Origin: Stomorhina lunata
Lineage: Eukaryota; Arthropoda; Insecta; Diptera; Rhiniidae
Assembly: GCA_933228675.1 (NCBI GenBank)
Contig: OW121743.1
Location: forward strand, 11,596,464-11,660,463
Direction of reading: 5' to 3'
DNA: 64,000 nucleotides
Shown: one piece after another, positions 36,538 to 47,650 of the stretch
How positions within the stretch are numbered: the stretch's first letter is position 1
Layout of the letters: each line of letters starts with the position of its first letter
Translations under genes and position numbers: made by a program
The notes under the pieces: model-generated
The model's input: only the letters and a program-made list of their open reading frames with translations
Database searches by the model: none
Told to the model about the DNA's origin: nothing

Positions 36538-37047
36538 TAGGACTTTTCAAAAAGACCATTCGCGATTCAATGTTTGGAAGTGCAACATCAACACGTGTGT
36601 GCCTTAGCTTTCTCTTATTGGATAATCGCCTCCATTGGATGTTTCCGAATTAGAGTAAAAACGGTATACTTTTTATGGGACTTTTCAAAGCAAATCAATG
36701 TATGGAAGTGCAACATTTTTATATTATAGAGTCTTTGGGGGGCCATGTTTGCTTCGAAACTAAACATTGGTTTTAGTGGACCAAAGACTCTATAATATAA
36801 AGATATTGCACTCCATACATTTTTGTCTGTCAAATATGAAATTAAAGTGGATAAAGAATAATAAAATACACATAAACCACAAACATACATTTCATGAGCA
36901 CGTGTGTGTGCCTTAGCTTTCTCCTATTGGATAATCGTCTTTATTGGTTGTTTTCGAATAAGAGTATGGGACATTTGAAAACGACCAAATGGCAAATCAA
37001 CGTATGGAAGTCCAATATCTTATAAATTATAGAGTCTTTGAGTGGAC
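36538..37047 (-). mobile_element. Diverged duplicated block, probably tail copies of a LINE-like element
   Basis: Two related copies about 306 bp apart (about 36594-36745 and 36901-37047). They share TGTGTGCCTTAGCTTTCTC, ATTGGATAATCG, a GGGACTTTTCAAA-type word, GTATGGAAGTGCAACAT and TTATAGAGTCTTTG. The right copy runs directly into the RNase H relic, so on the minus strand these look like the sequence just downstream of that domain. Both copies read TLIRK.P...IIQ then stop on the minus strand, which may be chance or shared descent. Confidence 0.6.
36698..36826. repeat. Near-perfect inverted repeat, arms about 40 bp
   Basis: The left arm (GTATGGAAGTGCAACATTTT then TATATTATAGAGTCTTTGG) pairs with the right arm (CCAAAGACTCTATAATATA then AAGATATTGCACTCCATAC). 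The innermost 19 bp are exact. The intervening loop is about 45 bp and contains no gene. It could be a small foldback element, or two tail fragments of the neighbouring element joined head to head. Confidence 0.85.
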
Positions 37048-37500
37048 CAAGTGTTCAATACGTGTCTTGCCTTATTCGGCAATTTCGTAAATTGGTCAAC
37101 ATCTTCCAGGCTAAGGAGAGCATCAGATTTAGCAAGGTTGTCCGTAATATTGTTGCCAGGTACGTTACTCACCATCTTATTGAGGGCTGCCCGATTCACT
37201 AATGAAAACAGATGTCGTATAGACATTAGATAGGGATTTTATGGCAATAAAGAAACCTTTATCTCTGTCGTATATTCTGTGATATCTTAGCCACTTGACT
37301 GCCTTTTCTATAGCCAATATCATGGCCTAAAGAGTACTAAAGAGATTAGGGAGCTTAGAAAAGATTTATTTTCCTAATAGAGGGATGAAGGAGGAGGTTT
37401 CTTCTCCCACTTCTTTTTCTAAGATATATCCGGGCTCCTACTTCTTTGACTCGTCATCAGTGGAAGTAGAATCTATAGACAAAATCACAGTAAAGGATTT
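37020..37500 (-). pseudogene. Degraded RNase H domain of a LINE-type retrotransposon
   Basis: Minus-strand pieces read as an RNase H domain, in order and in more than one frame. TDDES is followed by EVGARIYL, like the acidic residue and GAG(I/V)Y strand of the family. Next comes MILAIEKAVKWLRYHRIYDR, like the helix usually written AE..AI..A..W. Then AIKSLSNVYTTSVFISE, like SDS.AAI.AL. The last part, RAALNKMVSNVPGNNITDNL then AKSDA, resembles RR.LN.......VPGH..I.GNE.AD.LA. At least one frameshift (near 37220) and several stops separate the parts, and the metal-binding residues are largely lost. RNase H domains of this form occur at the 3' part of ORF2 in I- and Jockey-related LINEs. Only the domain is left: no reverse transcriptase is visible upstream. 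The assignment rests on motif spacing read by eye. Confidence 0.6.
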
Positions 37501-39915
37501 GTCAAGGAGGTAACTGGGTATATATTTTAGTTGCACAGTGTTTTGAAACAAAAAAAAGTGATAATAAATCTGTATCTTCTAATCTGAAAGTCTGATTGTA
37601 TCAGTATATATGAGAAAATTATTAAGGAGGACTCAAGCTGTCCGAATTTTGAATTTATAATTACCCTGTGTTTGAACAGGGTGAGTTATTGGGCTTCAAA
37701 GTAGACCACCCCAGAAGTAAAAAAAAAGCTTTTAAACCTTGTAGCTCTTTTAATTATAGACCAATATTATTGAATTTTTAGATTTTGGAATGAGCTTGAG
37801 AAACGAAGAAACAACATACTTACCTCACTAAAATAACTTTTAAGGCTTTTAAGTTATTTCATTTATAAAATAGAAAAAATAATTTTTCTCTTTGACTTTT
37901 TTCAGTTTTTGACCGATTGTGCATTCGATCTTAAATCGATAATTTTTTAAAAAATATTGATATATAGCCAACAGTTAGGGAAATAAAAATTTGAAAACAT
38001 TTTTAAAATATCTTAAACCGTTTAATAATGAAAAATTTCCGAAGTCAAAAATTTTTCGCTGATCGAAAAAAGTACATTTTTTTCAAAAAGATTGTATTGA
38101 ATTATTGAAAGTTAATGTTTTATTATAAATTCGTAGAGAATAGGGTTCTAGGATAATTTTAAAGCAAATTTTAAGTCAATACAATATTCACTTTATGTAC
38201 AGCATTCACTGAAATTTGTCGAATTTTTAAGAAAATTTTTGTGTTTTCGAGCATATAACAAACAAGTCCAGACGATTTTGCAACTTTCTGAAATGCAGTT
38301 TTTAAGTCCCACATATTCCCTTTAGATTTCAAAAATAGAAAGTAGCGAAAATTTTTAAATGAATTCAGAAAAAGGGATTTTATAAAAAATGACAAATTTC
38401 TATATACCAAAATTTTAATTGCAAAAAATGATCAGTTGGGTTTGCTTTTTTGAAATTTTTGAAATTGTTTTACATAAACAATAAAATAAACTTTTATTAC
38501 TGCAAACAAAATTTTATGTACCTTGAACAGTTTTTCAGAAATTTCAAGTCAAATTTCAAAAATTATTTTGTAAAAAATACACTTTTTAGTTTTTTTGCGG
38601 TGTAAAAGAACTTTAACCCTTGAGGCATTAGGTCGACCCAGAGCAGAATGTTTATCAAGCAAGTTTTCTGCTAATATAACTTCGTCTTGTACGGATTGTT
38701 AGGGTCAGTAGCCGATTTGATTTGATGCAGTTTTTTAGAGGCTATTATCTAAATTTTTCATTATGACATAAATCATCAAAGTTAAAGAACCTTTAAACGT
38801 TTAAATTTAGGGGTATATAGTCAGAGATCAGGTTTCTTATTAGATCATGTAAAGGAAATCACTAAATAACAATAATTATTATAAATTACTTAATCGTAAA
38901 TTTTGAACCAGTTTAAATTATTACTTTAATGTTTAAAACATTAAATAAATTTTTACTTTTCAAAAAACCCGTTCAAGCTATTGAACTCTAAATATTAACA
39001 AAAATTTGTTAAATCAAACAAAATATTTCCTCTTATTAATACAAATCCATAAGATACTTTCTTTCAAAAGTAACACAAATGACTCAGTCGAATGAATAAA
39101 ATTTTTAATAAATTAAAATTTTTTTCTTAAAAATTTAAAATCAATAAAACTTTTATAAAACAGGTTGTTAGCTTTAAATGTTAACATTCAAATAAAAATT
39201 ATTTAAAAACCTAATTAACATTTTATACATCAAATGAGAGTTATAAATAACTTAAAAAGAGATGAATATTATTAGAGCCATAAATTTTGATTAATTGTAA
39301 AATGAAAAGCTCTCAGCTTCAAAAAGCTACTGCCAAGAGTTTTCAAATATTTAATCATTTACAAACCAGAGATCAAACAAATAACAGCAAATACAAAACA
39401 TTTAAGCAACAAGTCAGCAAATCAGCAAATCAGCAAGCCATCGTAAAATTCAGCAAACCCAGTAACATTTGAACTTGATACAAAGTCATTGACTGTGCGT
39501 CATTATCATCAACATCATCATCACTCCTCTGCTGGCCTAAAGATAATTTTAAAGTTTGCCAAATAAATTTTAAACGTGCATTAAGTCAAGGTCAGCTTTT
39601 TAAGAAATTAAAATGCTTTTAATTTCGCCCCTATAATAAATTTGTTTAAGAAAATTTCCTAAAGTTTAAATTAACTTTTTTATAGCTTTTTCTTAACATT
39701 TTCTTTTATATGACTTCTTTTTTTTATTAATCTATTTTTTCATTTCTTTTTAGTTTCGAGCAAAACATTTCGAAATTCTCAGCATAATGTCTTCATTCGA
39801 AACGTCAAACTAAGGTAAGTTTGAAATTTTGTTTAAATCAGTCATGTTCACTGTTTGTTTCTGCTAAAACATGTGTCAGGAAAAGAAAAAGCTTCACCAT
39901 ACGTATAAAATAATA
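37501..39915. other. Unique AT-rich spacer
   Basis: No gene supported. The frame at 38171-38410 (79 codons, minus) and the Gln/Ser-rich frame at 39287-39472 lack recognisable domains. TCATCATCAACATCATCATC-like triplets lie near 39510. Confidence 0.5.
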
Positions 39916-42830
39916 AAAAAAATTTTCAATAGAAAATTTTTTTATCCAAAATTTTCCTAAACAAAAAGTTTTTAATAAAAAAATTTTCTATAGAAAAAAT
40001 TTTTCTATACAAAATTTTTTTTCAAAAACTTTTCTATACAAATTTTTTTTTTCACAAACTTTTCTTTACAAAATTTTTTTTCAAAAACTTTTCTATAAAA
40101 TTTTTTTTTATCAAAAATTTTTCTATAAAAATTTTTTTTATCAAAAATTTTTCTATAAAAATTTTTTATCAAAAAATTTTCTAGAAAATTGTTTGTCAAA
40201 AATTTTTCTACAGCAAATTTTTTTATCAAAAATTGATCTAGAGAAAATTTTTTATCGAAAATGTTGCTATTGAAAATTTTTTTATCAAAAATTTTCTATT
40301 GAAAATTTTTTTATCCAAAATTTTCTATTAAAAATTTTTTTATCAAAAAAAAAAAATTCTATTGAAAATTTTTTTATCAAAAAAAAAATTTATATCAAAA
40401 ATTTTTTATTAAAAACTTTTCAATAGGAATTTTTTTTACCAAAATTTTTTTATAGAAAATTTTTTTAACAAAAATTTTTATCAAAAATTTTTCTATAGAA
40501 AATTTTTCTATTTTTATCAAAAATTTTTCTATAGAAAATTTTTTCATCAAAAATTTTTCTATTTTTATTAAAAATTTTTTAATATTTTATTAAAAATTTT
40601 TTTATAGAAAATTTTTTTAACAAAAATTTTTATCAAAAATTTTTCTATAGAAAATTTTTCTATTTTTATCAAAAATTTTTCTATAGAAAATTTTTTCATC
40701 AAAAATTTTTCTGTAGAAAATTTTTTATCAAAAATTTTTATCAAAAAATTTTCTATAGAAAAATTTTTGATGAAAAAATTTTCTATAGAAAAATTTTTGA
40801 TAAAAAATTTTGTTAAAAATTTAGAATAGAAAATTTGTTTATCAAAAATTTTTCTAGAGAAATCTTTTTTACTGAAAATGTTTCTATTACAAATTTTTTT
40901 ATCAAAAAATTTTCTAGAAAATTCTTTTATCAAAAACTTTTTTACAGAAAATTTTTTTCTCAAAAATTGTTCTACAGAAAATTTTTTATCGAAAATGTTG
41001 CTATTGAAAATATTTTTATCATAAATTTTCTATTGAAAATTTTCTTATCAAAAATTTTTATATAAAAAATTTTTTATCAAAAATTTTTAAAAAGAAAATT
41101 TTTTATCAAAAACTTTTCAATAGGAATTTTCTTACTAAAATTTTTTTCACAAAAATTTTTTTAACAAAAATTTTAATTTTTGATAAAAAAAATTTTTATA
41201 TAAAAAATTTTTTATCAAAAATTTTTAAAAAGAAAATTTTATATCAAAAACTTTTCAATAGGAATTTTTTTACTAAAATTTTTCTATAGAAAATTTTTTT
41301 CACAAAAATTTTAATCAAAAATTCTTTTATAGAGAATTTTTTTATCAAAAATTTTTCTATAAAAAATTTCTACCAAAAATTTTTCTGTAGAAAATTTTTG
41401 ATAAAAAAATTTTATATAGAAAATTTTTGATAAAAAAATTCTCTATAAAAGATTTTTTATCAATTTTTTTAATTTTTTTTCAAAAATTTTTATCAAAAAA
41501 TTTTCTATAGAAAATTTTTGATAAAAAAATTTTCTATAGAAAATTTTTGATAAAAAAATTTTCTATAGAAAATTTTTGATAAAAAAATTTTCTATAGAAA
41601 ATTTTTGATAAAAAAAATTTTTATATAAAAAATTTTTTTATCAAAAATTTGTAAAAAGAAAATTTTTTATCAAAAACTTTTCAATAGGATTTTTTTTTAC
41701 TAAAATTTTTCTATAGAAAATTTGTTTGCAAAAATAATAAAAGATTTTTTCAAGCTTGAGGTCTTATAGTTGTTTTTTTTCACAAAAATTTTTTTAACAA
41801 AAATTTTAATCAAAAATTCTTTTATAGAGAATTTTTTTATCAAAAATTTTTCTATAAAAAATTTCTACCAAAAATTTTTCTGTAGAAAATTTTTTATCAA
41901 AAAATTTTCTATAGAAAATTTTTGATAAAAAAATTTTATATAGAAAATTATTGATAAAAAAAATTTTCTATGGAAAAATTTTGATAAATAAATTTTTGAT
42001 AAAAAAATTTTCTATAGAAAATTTTTGATAAAAAAAATTTTTATATAAAAAATTTTTTAATCAAAAATTTTTGAAAAGAAAATTCAAAAACTTTTCAATA
42101 GGAATTTTTTTACTAAAATTTTTCTATAGAAAATTTTCTTCACAAAAATTTTTTAACAAAAACTTTAATCAAAAATTCCTTATAGAGAATTTTATTATCA
42201 AAAATTTTCTATAAAAAATTTCTACCAAAAATTTTTCTATAGAAAATTTTTGATAAAAAATTTTATATAGAAAAATTTTTCTATTGAAATTTTTTTTATT
42301 TTTATTTAAAATTTATCTATAGAAAATTTTTTTATCAAAAATTTGTTTTAAAAAAAATTTTTCTTAAAAAATTGTTTTATCATGAACTTTAAATAGAAAT
42401 TTTTTTATCAAATTTTTTCTACAGAAAATTTTTTTATCAAAAATTTTCTACAGAAAATTTTTTAATAAAAATTTTCTATAAAAAATTGTTTTATCAAAAA
42501 CTTTATATCGAAATTTTTTTATCAAATTTTTTATACAGAAAATTTTTTTATCAAAAATTTTCTATAGAAAATTTTTTATCAAAAATTTTTCTATCGAAAA
42601 TTTTTTTATCAAAATATTTCTATAGAAAATTTTTTACCAAAAATATTTCTATTGAAAAATTTTTTATCAAAAATTTTTCTATATAAATTTTTTTATTGAC
42701 AATTTTTGTACAGAAAATTTTTATCAAAAAATTTTCTATAGAAAATTTCTTATTAAAAGTTTTTCTATAGAAAACTAGAAAATTTTAGATAAAAATGTTT
42801 CTATAGAAAATATTCCCAATTTTAACATAA
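39916..42830. repeat. Extremely AT-rich array of 29-31 bp units with orientation flips
   Basis: Units combine the core ATTTTTCTATAGAAAAT with a linker TTTTTTATCAAAAA; length varies with A and T runs. The linker appears as TTATCAAAAA over most of the array, but as TTTTTGATAAAAA near 40770-40810, 41165-41190, 41395-41440, 41505-41625, 41905-42030 and 42245, so the array has changed strand several times. Rare markers (CTTTTCAATAGGAATTTTTT at about 40416, 41112, 41239, 41668 and 42090; TTTTATAGAGAATTTTTTTA at about 41313 and 41820, with a variant near 42178) show repeated duplication of blocks a few hundred bp long. A unique insert of about 50 bp (41728-41780) interrupts one of them. Confidence 0.88.
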
Positions 42831-43340
42831 AAATATTTTTAAAATATTAAAAAATTTTCTCAGAAAAATATTCAAATCTTAGTACCCACCACTGTTTTAG
42901 ATACCTTTATTACGTTCCTAATATAATTAAGACATCTTCCATTGAAATTCTCACTAACAATTATCTCCAAGTTTTCTACAGCGATAATTCAATTTCTCCC
43001 AAAATTTTTCTTTTTTTTTCGTTCATTTTTGCTCACAGCTTTTGGCAAAGTTTTAACCCCCCAACAAAAAAACAACTTTCAAAACACAATATCAATTTCC
43101 TTTTTGGAAAAGTTTTAGAGCCATCAAAAGTAGGAAACTGATACATAAAATAAATAAACCAAATTGTTATGAATTTGAAGACAATTTTAAGTAAATGACA
43201 AAATAAAGCAATAAATTCAAAGTGTGTTTGTATAACAGTTATGGAGTCAATGACAGTTAGGAAATTATAACAATTTTAAATTGATTTGTAAAAATTTTTA
43301 ATTGGAAAGAAAGATAGTTACATCAGTTCAGTTCAACTTT
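42831..43340. other. Short unique spacer
   Basis: No gene or repeat recognised. Transition from the AT-rich array to the 190-bp repeat region. Confidence 0.5.
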
Positions 43341-44850
43341 AAAGCATTTGGATTTCAAATGTCTGATTTATGCATTACAACAAGAGTAAATTTTTGGTTC
43401 ATACGTCTTGGAAGTTACTAATAAGTTTTGATCATAAGTTCATTTATCCGCACTAATTCGTCAAACACTATATAGCCAATGAAAGCTTAGAGCATAGGCT
43501 TTCTGTTACTGTTAAAACTAACTGCAGCTTTTTGCCACAACTAAACAAAAATCAAGTTTTTTTTAAAATACATACATTTTCTTATATTTCGAAGTTTTCA
43601 ATGCATATTAGTATATTTATCAGTGTTAATCCATCAAATAATATACAAACTAATAAAGCCTAAGGTGGGTACTATTAACTTATGTTCAAACATCTTTAGC
43701 TTTTAAACATTTCGATCTTAAAAGTCTGATTTCTGCATCAAAGCCAAAATAAAATTTTAGTTAATCCAGTCTTGGAAGTAACGAAAAACTTTTGCTCATA
43801 AGTTTGTTTATCCGAATTAATTCGTCAAGTACTATATAGTCAATGATAACTTAAAGCCTTGGCTTTCTATCATTGTTAAAATTCACTGCATCTATTTGCC
43901 ATGACTAAACAAAATTCAATTAAAAAAAAGCCTTTGATTTCAAGTTTACATACATACAAGTTTTCAATGCATATTAGTTTATTTATCCGTGTTAATCCAT
44001 CAAGTAATATATGAACGAGTAAAGCTTAAGGTATCTACTATTTACATATATGTTCAAACAAACTGCATCCGTTTGCCTCCATTTTTAATTTTTTAACATT
44101 TCAAACTTAAATGTCTGATTTCTGCATCAAAGCCAAAAGTAAAATTTTGGTTAATCCATTATTGGAAGTAACGAAAAAGTTTTGCTCATAAGTTTGTTTA
44201 TCCGAATTTATTCATCAAATACTATATAGTTGATGATAGCTTAAGGCTTAGGTTTTCTATCATTGTTAAAATTAACTGCATGTCTTTGCCACGCCTTAAC
44301 AAAAATCCACATATTTTTAACATATTTCTAAAGTTTCGTTATATACAAGTTTATTTATGCGCGTAAGTCCATCAAGTCATATATGAACAAGTATAGCCTA
44401 ATGTGTGTACTACCATATACTGTTTAAGCAAACTGCCTCCGTTTGTCTCGACCTTTGCCTTTAAAGCATTTCGATCTCAAATGGCTGATTTATGCATTAC
44501 GCCAAGAATAAATTTTTGGTTAATACGTCTTGAAAGTTATTTATGAGTTTTGATCATAAGTTTGCTTATCCGCATTAATTCGCCAAATACTTTATAGTCA
44601 ATGATAGCCTATAGCGTAGGCTTTTTTTATTGTTAAAATAAACTGCATCACTTTGCCGCGACTAAACAAAAATTCAATTTTTTTAAGAAAATCCTTCAAT
44701 ACATAAACTCTATATATTTTTAATAAATTTCCAAGGTTCCATTGCATATTAGTTTGTTTATCCGGGTTAGTCCATCAAGTGATATATGAAACAGTAAAGC
44801 CTAAAGTGTCTACTATCTACTGCTGTTAAAATAAACTGCATTCGTTTGCT
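43341..44850 (+). repeat. 190-200 bp repeat, segment 1 (alternating A and B units)
   Basis: Units share the order TTTATCCG..TTA.TC, ATATA, AAAGCTTA, CTTTCTAT, AACTGCATC..TTTGCC. Type A ends in CACGACTAAACAAAAAT. Type B ends in CTCGACCTTTGGCTTTTAAG and carries AAATGTCTGATTT plus GTCTTGGAAGTTAC downstream. The GCA..TTTGCC marker recurs near 43522, 43888, 44061, 44275, 44420, 44643 and 44834. The units are strongly diverged, so the array is old. Confidence 0.85.
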
Positions 44851-46686
44851 TTGACGTTTGATTATAGGCCCTATATGTAGAACCCAATTGATGTTGACTT
44901 CATCGTCAGCATAACCTAACCTAGCTTCAGTTCTAGCATTTGCTTAAGGCACGTTGTTTGTTAATTCCTAGGTTAGTGGTTTTATCATATGAGGAACTTC
45001 CATGATTATATTTCTAGCCTAGTTCTAAAACTAATTTAAGACTTAAAGTCATCTTCCCCAAAAATCGTTCTGTGCAAAAAATCTTTATAGAATTTTTCAT
45101 CATCCTTCAACTCATCTTTTTGCAGAAAAAAAGCTATTAATCTATTGTCATTTGCACTTGAATTGCATAGAAATTGTGAAGTATTACTAAGACTTATTTG
45201 GTAAAAAAAATGTATGAGCAAGTTCTTAAGGAAAAAAATGAAAAGAAATGAAATTGTAACTAAATGTGCATTATTTTTTAATAGCAATCAGGAAAAGCTT
45301 GCAATTCGAATACAATAACAGCACTTGGCTATATATGTATGTATGTATAAAGCCAAGGGCGACAGGACTGGGGGGTCTTTTCTTATGATTTCTACCATAT
45401 CTTCAAGTGTTAAGGAAAAAGTAACTCTCAGCTTTTTCTTTCTTTTATTACAGGCAGTTGACTATTATATTTTATATTCTTTATATTCCTGGAAAAGTAC
45501 TTATATATAAAAAATCCTAGTAAGAGTCATATGAAAAAAAAAGCTTCTTACTATTTCCTCCAGCTGTGTGTTAATGTGTATGAGAATGTCTTTCTAAGAA
45601 GCTAAATTGTAGTGAATGATGAAAAGCTAAAAAATACATAAATTGTCTAAGAAATGTCTAAAAATTTAAGACAGGTGGCTCTTTTAAAACCAGGTTTCTA
45701 ACTAAACTTTTTAAAATTTTTTCTTTATGTTGTGTTATAATAGGGCCAACTGTCTTTAAGTATTTTTTTAAATATTATCACCATCATTTTCATAATCATA
45801 ATATTTCTTATATCTACTAGACATTTTGCAAAAGTCTATCTATGCGTATTTTATCTTTCCCTCCTCTATTTGACTGACTGTCTGTCTATCCATATTCTCA
45901 AATTCGTATCTTATTTTTCCTTTTCTTCTAAGTACTTTGTTGCTTTTGTAGTTGGCGTTTGCTTAGTTTTTTTTTTACTCGTCTAAAGTGCTGAGCCAGT
46001 CACTTTTTTCCATCTTTATATTTTGTAGATTTATTCAAAAATAAGAAAACATTTTATATAAATTTTCATTATATTATAATAGGTATTCAGACAGTCAGTC
46101 ATAGAGTCGTTCATAGAGATTTTTTTATTCAAGTTGTGAGATTTTTATAGGTGGTACACTCTGTGCAATGCATTTAAACAATATGGAAAATTTCAATTCT
46201 ATGATCTTAACTGCAAAGATTTCATCCCACCTCATCCCCTTCTTGATATTGATAACAGAAAAATGATTTTCGAAAATCCATTGCCTTGTGTGCACCCCCT
46301 ATTAGCAAGGCAACAACTGAGTCGTTTAAAAGACCGTCTAACTAGAAATGGCGTTGACAGTTGATAACTTCTTTGTAGGAAGTCTTATTGTATTTACGTC
46401 TATTTTATTTATATTGTATTATTATTATTATTATTTTTATCTTAAGCTGTCTACGTCTATAAAAAATTGTCTAAGACGAAATTATGAAATTAACAAAAAA
46501 TAAAGATATTTTTAAAAAGATTTGAAATTTTGCTTGAGTAACGAATAACAAACAGGATGCAACGAAAAAAAAAAAGCGATTAAAGAAAACAACTTATTAA
46601 AAAGGAAGTAGGTGTGTGACTCAAGGCAGGAGAAAAATTACAAAACTTTAGCATTAACAAGATTATATTGATGCTATATAACTAGA
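44851..46686. other. Unique gap in the 190-bp repeat region
   Basis: No gene supported. The 83-codon minus-strand frame at 45036-45287 and the 61-codon frame at 45325-45510 have no recognisable domain. A short (ATT)n tract lies near 46415. Confidence 0.5.
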
Positions 46687-46858
46687 ATTATGACTAAAGT
46701 ATGACCTAACTGACTAGAACTATGACAAGACTACACCTAGACTTTGACTATATTATGACTGAACTATGACTATACTATGACTAAACTATGACTATACTAT
46801 CACTAAACAATGACTATACTATGACTATTCTATGATTAGGATATGACTATTCTTTAAC
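46687..46858 (+). repeat. 22-bp minisatellite (two 11-bp halves)
   Basis: Repeats of TATGACTATAC and TATGACTAAAC in alternation, clearest at 46760-46850 where four 22-bp units are adjacent. Diverged towards the left. Confidence 0.8.
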
Positions 46859-46894
46859 GCCCCTAATCGCCACATTCTAGACCATACATTCGCT

Positions 46895-47650
46895 ACATAG
46901 AATAATATATCTGTGGCTTGGTGCTAAAAGGGCCAATGTCAATTTTTTGCTGTTTTGAGTTAATCGCTGTGGCAAAGAAATGCAATTTATATAAACATTA
47001 ATGGAAAGCTTATACCATAAGGTATCAGCGCCTCTATATCACTTAACGAATCAAAGCGGATGAACAAACTTATAAGCAAAACTTTAAAAGATATAAATAA
47101 TGCCTATAACAAAAATTTACGAGTTTTAGTTCTAAACAGGTAAAATATGCCACCAGCTCATCTGAGACATTTGTATATTGAATATATTTATATAACTGTG
47201 ACTTGATGCTAAAAGGGCCAATGTCAATTTTTTTCTGTTTTGAGTTAATCGATGCATTAGATTCCCTTTTTTACTCTCTTTTATTTTGCTCCAACAGCTA
47301 ATCTCTAACTTAACTGAGAACAGATTTAATAGAAAATAAAAACTTTATAACAAATTTTCTTAAAACTACATTTTTTGACATTGGCTCTTTTGGCACCAAG
47401 CCACAGATATACAAATATACTCAAAGTACAAAGGTCTCAGTTGACATGGTGGCATATTTAATCCGATTAGAACGAAAATTCGTCAATTTATATTAAACGC
47501 AATTTTTATATCTTTTTAAATTTTGCTTATAAGTTTGTTCATTCGCTTTCATTCGCCAAGTGATATATAGTCATTGATAGCTTATAGTATAAGCTTTCCA
47601 TCACTGTTTAAATAAATTGCATCTACTTGCCACAACTGAACAAAAATAGT
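46895..47650. repeat. Large inverted repeat containing one reversed 190-bp unit
   Basis: At about 46966-47125 a 190-bp unit lies on the minus strand (its reverse complement reads TTTTGCTTATAAGTTTGTTC, ATCCGCTTT, ATAAGCTTTCC, TTTGCCACAGCG). A plus-strand unit follows at 47480-47650. Between them TGGTGCTAAAAGGGCCAATG occurs directly near 46918 and, with one base changed (TGATGC), near 47197, and in reverse near 47380-47400 as CATTGGCTCTTTTGGCACCA. The symmetry centre is near 47310 and the arms are roughly 275 bp. Confidence 0.82.

Noticed and set aside
46687..46858. Relationship of the TATGACTATAC minisatellite to the 23-bp GACTATAG family
   Set aside because: Shared GACTATA is too short and the CTATAG palindrome is absent, so chance similarity is likely.
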